This document shows, in pieces, positions 23,349 through 33,669 of a DNA stretch of 64,000 nt. The translations under genes and the position numbers were made by a program. Each line of letters begins with the position of its first letter. The first letter of the stretch is position 1. The notes beneath the pieces are model-generated. The model did not search any database, was not told where the DNA came from, and saw only the letters and a list, made by a program, of their open reading frames with translations. The stretch spans positions 6,820,001 through 6,884,000 of the forward strand of contig NC_035790.1 of the NCBI RefSeq assembly GCF_001653235.2, given 5' to 3'. The stretch is from Pochonia chlamydosporia 170 (taxonomy: Eukaryota; Ascomycota; Sordariomycetes; Hypocreales; Clavicipitaceae).

Positions 23349-23714
23349 TGTAAGGTATTCTGGGCTACATTGTGTACAAGGAGTTGAGCGGGAGCTGTTT
23401 GAGCGTTGGAGTTTATGTTCGTAGTGGGTAGTTTGAAGTACCTTTTTAATCGTGGCTTGGTAGAAACAGTGACTGCATCTTTCCAACTAGTTGAACTAAT
23501 TCTAAACAAATCCCCAAAACTCTTGAATTGTCAAGTGGTATTGCGCAACTATTATATACTCCGTGTAGGTTGAGCCTCACCCTTGTGGAGTCAGTCGGGC
23601 CGATGCTTGAAAATCCACCTCAACAATCCAAGATACACATCCTTTCACAGACACCATTCAAACATCTCAACTCATACACAATTAATTCAATTTAAAGGAG
23701 CCGTCACACCGAAA
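23349..23714. other. intergenic region
   Basis: Short spacer between two plus-strand genes. No gene is visible. It holds one TACTCCGTA-like motif (23556..23568). Confidence 0.5.
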
Positions 23715-24436
23715 ATGTCTCAGAAAATCTGGCAGCGCAAGTTCGAAGCCGGGCTCGGTCTGGAAAAGGCCCTCGCCGCGACCCGGAACCCCGGATCTCC
23801 GGTCGCCATCGACGGCCCGCCAAGTGAGGTGAGATGAGACATCTTTTGTCCGACGCCGAGCCGGGTGTCGGAAATGGTCCCGGCATTGATACATGCAGTC
23901 TTACCATTGTTTAAAAACGCTTTTCTAACGTCTCACGCAAACAGGTTGATACTCTTCTCAAAGCTGAAGTCGGTGGCGATGGCTTCACACTGACATCATT
24001 CTCAGCCCAAGATGCCTTGGAGTTGGGCCATCTGCTTCACGCCCGCCTCCTTCCATTCACTCCTTCTCGTCCCGCCCTCATCTCCATTAGTCTCGCCAAC
24101 GGCAGTGTCGTGTATCAGAGTGCCACGGGATCGGGCATCACGCCGGACAACTCCGTTTGGGTAGCTCGTAAGCGGGCTACAGTGCTGCGCTTCGGCGTGA
24201 GCAGCTGGTTGATGGGTCGTAAGTTTGACGGCGATGAGGCCGCCTTTGCTACCAAGTTTGGACTGGGGCCTGAGAAGGCTGGCGAGTATGCTATTCATGG
24301 TGGTGGTGTGCCGATTAAGGTGCGTGGTGTTGAGGGCGTGGTTGCGGTTGTGGTTGTGAGTGGGTTGAAGCAGCATGAGGATCATGGAGTTATCGCCGAG
24401 GTTATCAGGGAGAATTGGGCCTCTATTGAGGGATAA
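23715..24436 (+). CDS. DUF336/UPF0303 protein, YBR137W-like
   Basis: Small cytosolic protein of the HbpS/DUF336-like fold, related to the UPF0303 family and yeast YBR137W; the biochemical role is not established, though the yeast protein is linked to the GET pathway. Exons 23715..23828 and 23945..24436 (201 aa), joined as PPSE-VDTLLKAEVGG across a 116-nt intron (GTGAGA to ACAG). Features include a long N-terminal helix, then the conserved PALISISLANGSVVYQ and RKRATVLRFGVSSWLMGRK blocks, a Gly-rich turn (AIHGGGVPIKV) and the closing strand GVVAVVVVSGLKQHEDH. Length is normal for the family. It converges with the minus-strand gene at 24569, leaving about 130 bp between stops. Confidence 0.88.
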
Positions 24437-24568
24437 CTGTTCTATCCTCCTTTGAGATGTATGAGCCTGGTGATGAGGAATCTGTAAATATTGAGCATTT
24501 CTAAAAACTACTCGGTGGTGGTACAATGGCTGCGACGCCGTTCGTCTAATGAATTGGACAGAAATTCT

Positions 24569-25948
24569 CTATTCGGGTTCTCCTTCTGCCTCAGCCGCTT
24601 TTTCCAGTTTTTTGTTTTCTTGCGCCCTCTTGGCATCGCCCAGATATGTCTCGAAGAAACTCCAATCTGAGTCTCCAAGATCCATCAGTGCCTCCTGCAT
24701 CTCCTCGGGTAGTGATTCCACAAACCGCTCCATAACATCCTTCATCATGGAATGAGCAAATACCATCGCTGCACCAGCAGCTTCAGCTTCATTGTTCGTC
24801 TCATTCTCAAAGCCAAAGTTCTCTCGTAGTGACTCGTAACCTGTATCGTTCCCAGAACTACCAAGAACGCTCTGCTTCCTACGTTCGTCGCTAGCACTGG
24901 GAAACCAACTTGAGATAAGCATCCAAACCGCCGTCGCGATTCTGTGACCGTAGACACTTGACCCAATGCCAGCATGACGAGCTATAAACCGCGACATCGA
25001 ATCATCCCCTTGGCCAAAGAACTTGCGGATCGTATTATCTAACCTAATGAGCTGGCCATAGGTTCGAGGATACAGCTGTGCTTTTTCTTCGGTAATGTCA
25101 TCTAACCGACGGAATGTCTGAGTTGGTCGTGAATATGGATGAGCCAGTCGCCACGCGTGCTCGCTGTCAGTAAAGCTTCGTAGCTGATTGAAGGTCGAGG
25201 GGAATATCCCAGGTGTCAGAGGAAGGGCTCTGGGATTAGTGATGGGCAGCTCAACGAGGCGAACTGTGACGGGATCATGTCCTGGTAAAGGGAAACGAAG
25301 GCCGTTTGACCGATCGCTCTCTGTAGTGAAGTGCAGTAATGATGGTCCCGTTAGCCGGAACATTTCGCAAAACGTTGATCCGGTGCAAGAGACGTAGTTG
25401 AACTTGGCATCGTGAGCTGGCGGGTTGGCATAGTGGTATTTTAATAATTCATTGAAGCCTTGGTCCCAGGCGTCCAAAAATAGCGATTCAGAACGCATTG
25501 GCTGTGCAGAGACATATACCCAATGATGCCACGGTTTTCCGCTGTCCAGCGGCGTCGTTTTCCGATAAAACACATTCATTTCGTTCAATTGCGCGAGACC
25601 TAATGTTTCGCTTGCTGGCGGATTGAGCAATCCCACCCGAGGATCAAACTTGGTCAAACCGACTGTGTCGTACCATTCAATTGACTCACGCAGCTGAGCA
25701 ATGTGATACGGAGCTCGAGTCGCAGAGGCATTTCGCATGGCATTGTTGACTGTGAGGTATTCGTATACAGCTCGCCACGGTAAAGTCTCTGTTTGATGCG
25801 CATCGTACTGCCACAAGAAGAAACCGTTCAAGACTCCGATGATGAAGGGAAGAATCCAGATGGGTAATGTGGAAATCAAGTACCACCAAAGCAGCTTGAG
25901 TGTCCACCGGAGGAGCCTAAATGGGAGGCAAATGATTGACCATATCAT
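24569..25948 (-). CDS. unrecognised membrane-anchored protein
   Basis: I do not recognise this 459-aa protein. It is one uninterrupted exon. The N-terminus carries one or two hydrophobic segments (residues about 5-47, including WWYLISTLPIWILPFIIGV), suggesting anchoring in an internal membrane. The rest is soluble, with conserved-looking blocks such as KPWHHWVYVSAQPMRSESL, YVSCTGSTFCEMFRLTGPS and a run of short helices, ending in a charged coiled tail (AKRAQENKKLEKAAEAEGEPE, about residues 438-459). The middle includes a patterned Cys pair (SCTGSTFC) that could be thioredoxin-like in position only; I see no catalytic motif I can name. Codon use and length support a real gene. A function call would be a guess. 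Confidence 0.8.
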   Translation of the reverse strand: MIWSIICLPFRLLRWTLKLLWWYLISTLPIWILPFIIGVLNGFFLWQYDAHQTETLPWRAVYEYLTVNNAMRNASATRAPYHIAQLRESIEWYDTVGLTKFDPRVGLLNPPASETLGLAQLNEMNVFYRKTTPLDSGKPWHHWVYVSAQPMRSESLFLDAWDQGFNELLKYHYANPPAHDAKFNYVSCTGSTFCEMFRLTGPSLLHFTTESDRSNGLRFPLPGHDPVTVRLVELPITNPRALPLTPGIFPSTFNQLRSFTDSEHAWRLAHPYSRPTQTFRRLDDITEEKAQLYPRTYGQLIRLDNTIRKFFGQGDDSMSRFIARHAGIGSSVYGHRIATAVWMLISSWFPSASDERRKQSVLGSSGNDTGYESLRENFGFENETNNEAEAAGAAMVFAHSMMKDVMERFVESLPEEMQEALMDLGDSDWSFFETYLGDAKRAQENKKLEKAAEAEGEPE

Positions 25949-27166
25949 TTTGGTGGATGAGAATTGTCCATGTCAAGATGAGATGGAATGAACTGCGATG
26001 GTGTCGTTTGTGGGTGTTGGTAGAAATAGGAGACTGTGAAAAAAGGAGCACGAAACGAGTCACGAATCCCTGCCTCAGTTGTCCAGACTCCAGACTCCAG
26101 ACTCCAAAGTCCAGGCTTCTTCCAAAAAACTAACAGCGCCCCACAACGTATGATGTTGGTCGTACTTGATGGATTCATGTTGCACTGAGCATGCCAAGAG
26201 AACAAATCGGCCTGTTGTTGAAGCTGGAAACCGTCTGGTGGACGGCGGTAGACTATTTTAACTGATGCACCTTCCTGCCGAAACAGCAATTTTGTGTCAG
26301 GAAGCAAGATTGGCCATCTGGCGCAAAACCACCAGACATATCATTGCTAAGCCATATTAAAGTTCCCAGGTCACCGATTGCCATTTTGACCACATCAATC
26401 ATGCCCTAGTCATATTGCTACTAGCAACCCAGGCCAAGTTGTGTCCAGTTGGGAAGATGACCCTCAACACTTGGTCCAGGACCCGGAATCAATTGGCACC
26501 AAGTCTGGGCAAAGATGACCATGGACGCATACTATTTAAGTAACCTCTCAATTTTCAAAAGTAGAACCTGAGGTCCAGCCAACTTAGCTCAGTCAACTTT
26601 TGACTGTGAGACATACTGTCGGATCGTCAACTCCGGATTTTGTCTCACTTTTTCTGCCATTTTGGGCAGTCAGCTGGAGCTGGTGAGTCCTGCAATGCAC
26701 GTCAGCCATGCTTAAGCGGCGAGACCTGCATCGCCAACAGACCGGATGCTTAAAATGTTGCGAGGCTATTGGGTCATTTCGCTGGGGGACTTCCGGCTTG
26801 CATAAGTTGCCAAAAAGTGTCTGGTTGCACCATACTGTTTGACGCAACACAGTAACCAAACAAAGTTTGTCTTGTTGGATGCAGGCTTGTCATGGACAAT
26901 TGACATGTCGGACGGCTTGGTCTTGGCTGCAATCTCACTCACATTGGTGTTGCCCTTCATCAAACTGACTTCAAAATGTATTGTATTCAATTAACTATAA
27001 AGAAAATATTAAATAAGACAGTTAGATGAACAGATAGAAGCCTGTACGGTGCATACCATCTTGCTATTAGTTTAGTAGCCCGTGTCTTCCCAAACGATTC
27101 TCATGTACCCATGACTCCCTTTTTTGTACGCATTGTTCCTTTATAAAGACAAAACCCCAGTGTATC
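25949..27166. other. intergenic region
   Basis: 1.2 kb with no supportable gene. It contains a short 7-bp tandem repeat at 26085..26106 and otherwise looks like ordinary promoter and 3' sequence between two minus-strand genes. Confidence 0.5.
26085..26106. repeat. AGACTCC heptamer repeat
   Basis: Three tandem copies of the 7-mer agactcc, with a degenerate fourth. Minor simple repeat. Confidence 0.7.
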
Positions 27167-28282
27167 TTACCACTTCATCAATGTTACTGGGGCGCGTGGC
27201 AAACGCCCCATGGACATAGGCTTCTGGGACGTGGTAGCCTGAGCAGCTCCGGTGCCATTGCCTGGTTGCAGAGTGACCAGAACCGTATTATAAACCGTTG
27301 CAACGCTTGTCGTGGCGTTGACAATAGGACATGGGATTCCAGACGATCCAGAGGCGGCCGGTGGGACGTGGTGTTGTCCGTTGCTGTGGCAAGGCTTTCC
27401 GCTGTGCTTCTTCTTGCAAGATGTTTCTCCAGTGAAGATGTTGATAATTATTATTTCAACATTGTCGCCACCGCCCCCAGCTACCGTCTTGGTCAAAGTT
27501 GAATAGTGGTCAACGCTCTGGACAACTGTCTGAACCTGAGGCGGTGCCGTGACAGTAGCTGGTACCGTTGTTGCAGGGCTCGGCTGCACAGTGACAACGA
27601 CAGTCTTGGGCCCCTCAGCTTGCGGAGAGGGCTGCTGCGAAGAGCTTGCGGTAACAGTGACAACGCTCGGTGACTGCGGTGCCTCGGAAGACGGTAAGCC
27701 TTGGGTAACAGTGACAACACTTGGCAGTTCAGGTGCGTTGGATGGCGGAAGCCCCTGGGTCACCGTCACGACCGTGGCAACCTTGGTAGGCGGCTTCGCG
27801 TTGACTGTTACTGTCTGAGGCTCTGCTTGCTCTGGAGCTTCAGGTTGAATAGTCTTGGTGATAACAGACGGCTCGGCTTGACCTGCAGGTGACGAATTGC
27901 CTGGCACAACAGTGACAGTTTGAGGCTGAGACGGCTGCGACGGCATCGGCTGCGGCGACACAGTAACAACCACCTGGCTCGCTTCTGGTGGCATATTGGA
28001 AGGAGAATTGCCAGGTTGGGACACATAAACAGTGCTAGGTTCCGCAGTCACAGTCTTTTCGACCGTGACGGTTTGCTTGGGGGTCTCCTGAGCATTACTG
28101 ACATAAACAGTCTGCGCAGGCTGTGTAACAGTAACTGTACTGGGTACATTGGTTTGCTGGCCGGGTGCCGGGCAAGGGCAACACTCGTTGGTGTTTTGTC
28201 GTGATATTAACCGGCCAAAGCGAGCCTCAGTCACAGAAGCCATGGACATGGCCAGCATGGCCAACGACAAGGCGCAACGCAT
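27167..28282 (-). CDS. secreted Thr/Val/Pro-rich repeat protein
   Basis: Start chosen at 28282 because MRCALSLAMLAMSMASVTEA is a good signal peptide; the frame is open upstream but that part is leader-like. The mature 371-aa precursor product is probably extracellular or wall-associated and heavily O-glycosylated. It contains many VTV/TVTVTQ strands separated by Pro/Ser/Gln spacers, including two near-identical 18-residue units. The N-terminus after the signal has CCPCPAPGQQ and the C-terminal part has a Cys-containing block (ETSCKKKHSGKPCHSNGQHH). There is no clear GPI signal: the C-terminus is basic. Such proteins are often adhesin-like, but no known adhesin domain is visible, so function is open. 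Confidence 0.8.
   Translation of the reverse strand: MRCALSLAMLAMSMASVTEARFGRLISRQNTNECCPCPAPGQQTNVPSTVTVTQPAQTVYVSNAQETPKQTVTVEKTVTAEPSTVYVSQPGNSPSNMPPEASQVVVTVSPQPMPSQPSQPQTVTVVPGNSSPAGQAEPSVITKTIQPEAPEQAEPQTVTVNAKPPTKVATVVTVTQGLPPSNAPELPSVVTVTQGLPSSEAPQSPSVVTVTASSSQQPSPQAEGPKTVVVTVQPSPATTVPATVTAPPQVQTVVQSVDHYSTLTKTVAGGGGDNVEIIIINIFTGETSCKKKHSGKPCHSNGQHHVPPAASGSSGIPCPIVNATTSVATVYNTVLVTLQPGNGTGAAQATTSQKPMSMGRLPRAPVTLMKW
27659..27766 (-). repeat. two 54-bp coding repeats in the secreted protein gene
   Basis: Two tandem in-frame 54-bp units (27659..27712 and 27713..27766), each coding an 18-residue block of the form VVTVTQGLPxSxAPxxPS. The units have diverged at many third positions, so the duplication is not very recent. 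Confidence 0.75.
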
Positions 28283-29367
28283 TGTGAGAAACGGGATATG
28301 CGATGAATAGTGACTCCGTAGGTGGTTTGAAAGATGAATAGAAGGAGTTTTCGGGGACACAAATTCTGTAGTCAAATACTGTCACTCTCGATCCGAGCCG
28401 CGGTTGTTAGCTGTGACAAAAGGAGCCTCGACAACAGCGGCTGTCGCGGCCTTATATCCCATGGCGGCCAGTTTCCTTGGTCAGGCCAGGTCTTAATTCG
28501 CAGCAATAGCCCTTGATCTGCTTGCAATAAGTGCGGCGGTAGACAGTTACGACGAGAATGCAATGCCAATAAGAAGGAGGTCGAAAACCCTTGGAGGACT
28601 CACATTTTGCACAAGCGCAACAAACCAGCCTTGGATACGACAGCAACGGCTGTGGCAGGGCTACATTGCAGTACGACTGTCCTTGAACCTAATAAAGTGT
28701 AGTCTATAGCAAAGTATGAACACAATATGAAGAAGGGAGGGCACTACGGGCGGGCTGTGTCTCGCTTTGTTGGCTCCGGCCTTGCGTGGAGGGAAGGGCG
28801 TATATTGTCAAGGGTCACAAACAAAGGGGTTTCATTGCCTTGCTGAGTGCTCTCAGATATGCACGAAAACTATTTTATTGTTGATTAATAATTATGTGAT
28901 GGTAGGGTAGTGCGTTTAAGATTGACTTCAGCAACTCTATGTGATAACTTGGGTGAGGAGATGAAATGAACATTGGAAATTCCAAGTTCCAGGATGCACA
29001 ACAATTCCAACAGATAACGGTGCGATAACGACCACGCCAAATGGGTAACTCTTGGCAGGCACGACAATGGTGGGTCTTTCCGATGGAGGGCAACTCAGAT
29101 GCGGGCCGTGATTTACCCGACCTCAACAACAAGAAAGGCTGTCAACTTGCTTCCAACCTGACCCACCTTAACTGAGCTTCTGGCACGAAAACGAAATCGA
29201 AGTAAAACCTCCTTCAGCTGGTCCGAGGATCGTTGTCCTTGTTGGTGACTGCGCATCCCTACCCATTCGCAGTACTCGTTACTGAGTATGATTGCGGATG
29301 TGAGTACGTCCATCTTGCGAAAACTCCTGGTAGCGAAGCGTCGTCCTTGCGGAATCCCCCTTCCAGC
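28283..29367. other. divergent promoter region
   Basis: 1.1 kb between the secreted protein gene (minus) and the LAMTOR1-like gene (plus). No gene is supported. Confidence 0.5.
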
Positions 29368-29989
29368 ATGGGGATTTGCCAGTCTTGCTTAGGCCGGCGT
29401 GATAAGGACGACTATGTAGAGGTACGACGTTGCCCGTGGCCTCGGCCAGCCTACTACATCCGTATTCCGTGTGCTCACTTCATCTCTAGAGCGAAGAGAA
29501 CCGACTCTTGTATGACGATGCCAATGGAATGCAGTATGGCAGTTTCAACGACCCCGCCATGAGCGGCGACGACACGCTGGAAGCACAACGCGAACACGAA
29601 GCCCTACAAAGGGTGGTAGCTAAAACTTCCAAGTCAGCATTGGCGAATAGCTACTCTTTCTTTGGAGGACCCTTACTAATGCTCTACATAGTAATATGGT
29701 GGATGTATTCGAGATTGGCCCTCAGGATTCCTCCGGCCGAGGCGGCACGTCTACTCCATTCGCCTACGCTGGACAGGGCGCCAGAGTTGCACGCTATCAA
29801 CACTTGGTATCGAAACTAAGCACCGAAGACGACCCGTCTGCACATGGAGTCAAAGTGGACTGGCTTACCGACGACGACGATAATCTGGAACTGCAGAGTA
29901 ACACCGCTGCCAGTATTAAAACCATTGATGAAGATGCCGTCGGTCCGCTTGTTGGCACCTTTGCAGATGCGGCAGCAGCCATGAATTAA
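29368..29989 (+). CDS. LAMTOR1/Ego1-like lysosomal (vacuolar) adaptor
   Basis: Predicted membrane anchor of the Ragulator/EGO complex, which holds Rag GTPases on the vacuole and links amino acids to TORC1. Exons 29368..29421, 29490..29632, 29692..29989 (164 aa). The N-terminus MGICQSCLGRR fits Gly-2 myristoylation with palmitoylation at Cys-4 and Cys-7, as in p18/LAMTOR1. After the first intron the protein reads SEENRLLYDDANGMQYG, close to the family's N-terminal block, then REHEALQRVVAKTS-NNMVDVFEI, the conserved helical region. The second intron uses a GTCAGC donor, weaker than usual, but with a textbook branch (TTACTAAT) and the join preserves the family sequence. Small size is normal for fungal members. 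Confidence 0.87.
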
Positions 29990-32812
29990 TGCCCAACCTT
30001 TCAAACGCCACATATCTTCTCATCCTTGGCTGTGTAATTTCTGTTCACTTCCCTGTCGTATACCCTATTTTCTTCTAGATTGGGTGCTCTAACGGCTATC
30101 TCTGGTACTCGTTTTTATAATATTTTGATCGGGGAGTTTGATACCTAGATGAAAGGAGAATTTGTTGTTGTATTCTTTTTTTCCTCATTTGTTCTCTCTC
30201 TTTTTTTTTTCTGTTCCAGCGGGGAATACCACGGACGCAATGATCCCCTTGGCTATCTGCGGCGACCGAGGCTAGTTGCGGACAAACTCTGTTCGATCCT
30301 CATTTGTCTTGTTAATACTTTCTACTTTTTGTTCTCGTTAACCTCTACTATTTTTTTTTTTTTTGGTTCAGGCAACGCGACGCAGGAGGGAGGGCCGGTC
30401 ATTTATGTGTTTCAGTATGGATTAGGAGGATCCAAGTGTACAAAAAAAAGCAGTCATGATTTCAACAAACGAATGGCATTTATTTACTTGAACCAAACCG
30501 GATCGCGCCAGAGTATGGAGTACATCACAATCAGTCAAGCCAGGAACATCAGGCGGTCAGTGTGGATTCATAAGGACTTGCCAGCAACATCCATGTCAAA
30601 TTGGCCACGAAATTTCTGCTCTTATCCCTGCCCCTGGATACCATGACCCCAAGATCACCAAAGAGTCTGGTCGGTCGCGGGGTGCTTGAGTCCCATGCAG
30701 ACGACACTACGCCCTATTTCTACACCGCAAAATGAGCATGAGCCTTTAACACGTGCGCAGCCTCCTTGTGGAGTCGACAGGCTGATGAGCCGTCATCAAT
30801 GCCCTGTCCCTGGAGCTGACCATTGGCTTCATTCTTCTCCGTCTTCGGCTCGCACCGTTTCTTTAGTTCCCAGGCCCCATTGAGGGGCGGCTACAGGGAT
30901 CTTGCCGCACCTCTCACCAAGCCGCCGGGACGGCTCGCACAGTTGACCTCCTCATTCAATTGGGCATTGTTACCTACACTAGACAGTCAACCAAAGCAAG
31001 ATCTCCAAATGGCACATGACACAAGTCAAATCCGGACATCGTTCGGCTGTCAGAGGTTGCCGTAGACGCCATTCCAGGTCAGCCACCGTACCAATCTGGA
31101 CTGAAAAGGGGCCAAACCGGCTGGAAACGTCTTTGTCAGAAAAAAAAAGGATTGGTGGACTCCCACCCCTTGCTACTCAATGGCGTTGACCCAGACACGG
31201 CAATGGCAGTGACTTGACCCTGTCACTGATGGATATCGACAAGCCCTCAACAGCTCCACCCCTCTCGCAGCCAACCCGCAGCAGCTTCTCCAATACTTGT
31301 GCGTCTCTCAGCCGTCATGACCATATGACGGTGAGATAAAGTCGCGTCTAACGGCCGCAGTTGTGCTTTTCTGCATGATCAAGACCTCCCAGTGTCAGAT
31401 TGATGCCAGATCTCTCCGGATTCCGAAGTGGCGGCATACGGCACACCAACTTCGAGGCGCATTTGCATTTTGCGCAGTTATGACACCAGTTCTGTGGAAG
31501 AAAATGGCAGAAAACTGGGTTATAGGTCCGATAAGCGAGAAATGGCACACACAGACACACACACACCGTTGTCTAAACACGCCCGCACACAGGCAGACGC
31601 ACACACTCATTTACACACACACACAATAAGGAGTGCATACATCCATACATCAACGAAACAGCAAACCGTTCACAAGCCCCGCGGCTTGCGAGTGTTAAAG
31701 CAAGTTTGGTGTCCAGCGGGAGGGGTCATTGGCGACCCTCCTTTTGCAGTTGTGTAGGGCATACCTCGATCCACCACAAGCCTTGGAAACGGCGTCTCCG
31801 ATGGTGCGCAGGCTATTCTACACCTTGTCTAGCTGTCGCCGCCACCAATGGTTGTATCCTTGGGGAGTCGCTGCTGCTGCTTCCTCATCAGTCCACAACG
31901 CACCTACACTAGCTCATGCTCAGTGAACGGTCCCCAGAACCAGCCCCAAGGTGTCTAATGACGATCTGGCTTCAAGGTACCTAGGTAGGTAACACACTGT
32001 CCATTTCTTTCAGCACAAGTTGCTTGATTCCCGGAAGAAGGGTTGAGATCAGAAGTAGTCTACCACCACAGCACCACAAGGAAGGCGTTCGGCACAGATT
32101 TTCGTCTCCCGTGGTTGACAATAGTTAGGTATCTAAAAACTAAGGAATGAAACGTTTCTCAGGTGCCTTCGAAGTGCTACCCGCCATCAATTCTTGACCG
32201 CCCAACGCCAGATGCCCACACAGTACATACAATGAAAACGCTTGATCTAATGCGTCTCTGGTCCTTCTTCCGGAAGGTTGTTTCCGTTATCGCCGATTAA
32301 CTCTCCTGTCGAGAAAGGGCCCAAAAAAATTGAAGAAATGTGAAATACAGGATATATTACGGTTATCCCTACCGTCGTCGTGTTCGGAGCTCAGCGACGG
32401 GCAAGACAGAACACGCCTGCCAAGAGCTGGCAAATTTCTTCAGCAACTCGCTTTCGGCCATCATTCCGGGTCTCGGCCGCTGTCATGTCGCCATCTTCTT
32501 TCTACCCGTGTTTGCAGAATTCGTCTTGGTGCTTTCGACGTGTCGATTGGCGTGGTGTCATGTCTCCCGTCTTTCTATTTGGTTCATAATACTCGGAATC
32601 AATCTATCGTTTTCTTTGAAGTAAGACAAGGGTCCTTCCCCTTGTCCGTCCCTGGCTTCGTCACTGAACACACATTGATTAGCCACAGTTCCATTCTGCC
32701 CCCAACTCTTTCTCGAAGAAACCCCTCGTTTACGATGCAGTTGACACCTTTTGCCCATCTCCTGGCGCTTCCCCCAAAGGCAATTGCCCTCAACTGGAAG
32801 GGCTGACTTGTT
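29990..32812. other. gene-poor region, left part
   Basis: 2.8 kb without a supportable gene. It starts with the 3' end of the LAMTOR1-like gene, then T-rich blocks (30174-30211, 30348-30366) ending in acceptor-like TTCCAG and GGTTCAG, then a CA-rich microsatellite near 31545 and a palindromic AGGTACCTAGGTAGGTA motif at 31975..31993. Base composition is ordinary, not AT-rich. Confidence 0.5.
31545..31626. repeat. CA-rich microsatellite
   Basis: Interrupted (CA)n tract: cacacacagacacacacacacac, then scattered CACAC units up to ttacacacacacaca. Simple sequence repeat. Confidence 0.8.
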
Positions 32813-33151
32813 TCATACCTGACCAAGCGACTGTAGTCTGTGTTCGTGCTCTTCGCGCATCCGGTGGATTTGGCCATACACATCTTGCATTTCTCCGCAT
32901 GTTCGTTCTATCGTTGCATTTCGATTCCCCTCTCGTTGCCAGCGCTGTACATCCCGATACATTTTGTCATATCGACGTTGCTTCTTCTCCATATCGTGGC
33001 ACAGCTTACACACGTCCCTCTCTACCTTTGTCTCGTACACAAGCTTAAGCCCACAAGTCTCCCCCATTCGATACTCCTTATTGCACTGCTGGCGGAAATG
33101 TCCCCAGCGCCAATAACCACAGCTCCAGCGTGTCTGATCAAAGTAGCACAT
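32813..33151 (-). CDS. six-cysteine small protein of unknown function
   Basis: A 112-aa protein that I believe belongs to a family of fungal hypothetical proteins, but no function is known to me. The first half has six cysteines in the pattern C2, C11, C23, C33, C48, C51, with the aromatic-rich core SCGYWRWGHFRQQCNKEYR and CKLC near the end, which suggests a small zinc- or disulphide-stabilised fold. The second half (about 53-108) is a highly charged helix (EKKQRRYDKMYRDVQRWQRE). No signal peptide, so probably intracellular. An ATG at 33229 lies in frame upstream but would be removed by a likely leader intron 33210..33420 (minus strand: GTGAGT donor, GCTGAC branch, CTCTGCAG acceptor). At the 3' end GTATGA directly follows the last codons and could start another intron that changes only the final residue. 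Confidence 0.7.
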   Translation of the reverse strand: MCYFDQTRWSCGYWRWGHFRQQCNKEYRMGETCGLKLVYETKVERDVCKLCHDMEKKQRRYDKMYRDVQRWQREGNRNATIERTCGEMQDVYGQIHRMREEHEHRLQSLGQV

Positions 33152-33209
33152 GGTCGAAGCATCGGCCAGCGGCACACAGCGGGCCGAGGTGAGAGGGGGC
33201 GAAGAAAAT

Positions 33210-33420
33210 CTGCAGAGCCGCCAACACATTGTCAGTCAGCCGGTGAGCCTGCAAATGGAGTCTGGTTCGAGTCCCTTTGATTCGAATGTCCCCCGGGACA
33301 GCAAACTGGGGCAATCTTTTGCCTGCTCCCGCCCCAGTCTAGTGGTTGTTCCATTGGCTCGTCGTCAAGCATTGCCATGATCTACATGGCAACAACGAAA
33401 TGCGTGAAAGTAGAACTCAC
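33210..33420 (-). other. candidate leader intron of the six-cysteine gene
   Basis: On the minus strand the segment begins GTGAGT (33415-33420), carries GCTGACTGAC about 20 nt before the end, and ends CTCTGCAG at 33210. It lies in the 5' leader, so only RNA data can confirm it. Confidence 0.45.
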
Positions 33421-33599
33421 CAAGCCCTTTTAGCCTCGACAGCCTGGCTATGCTATCAACACGATTTAGGCCACGCAAACACAACACAGACCCCCTTGCC
33501 AATTCGTTCGTCTAGTCGAAACAGGCGTATACCTTCCACGACATTCGTGTCTTTCTCCTCACTGTGATGAAGATTGGCGTCCGATGGCCCCTGATATTG

Positions 33600-33669
33600 G
33601 TGAGTAGGTTTATCAATTGGAATCGTCAAAGGGGGATACACATGCTAACTTATACTTATTCGACTGCAG
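33600..33669 (+). other. candidate spliceosomal intron without a coding frame
   Basis: GTGAGT donor, ATGCTAACTT branch 16 nt before a GACTGCAG acceptor: all three signals match the genes in this window. Splicing would join a short frame beginning MKIGVRWPLIL to one that closes after 16 more codons, so it is more likely part of a non-coding RNA or leader. Confidence 0.4.

Noticed and set aside
29990..30400. Poly-T plus TTCCAG and GGTTCAG, possible introns in the LAMTOR1-like 3' region
   Set aside because: Acceptor-like ends are present but no convincing donors precede them; T-rich 3' sequence explains the pattern.
32330..32806. 158-codon plus-strand open frame
   Set aside because: Low-complexity composition, no family feature and no conserved start context; it lies just beyond the six-cysteine gene's 3' end.
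33255..33285. GGTTCGAGTCC, a possible tRNA B box
   Set aside because: The flanking bases do not form a T-arm stem and no A box or acceptor stem is found upstream.
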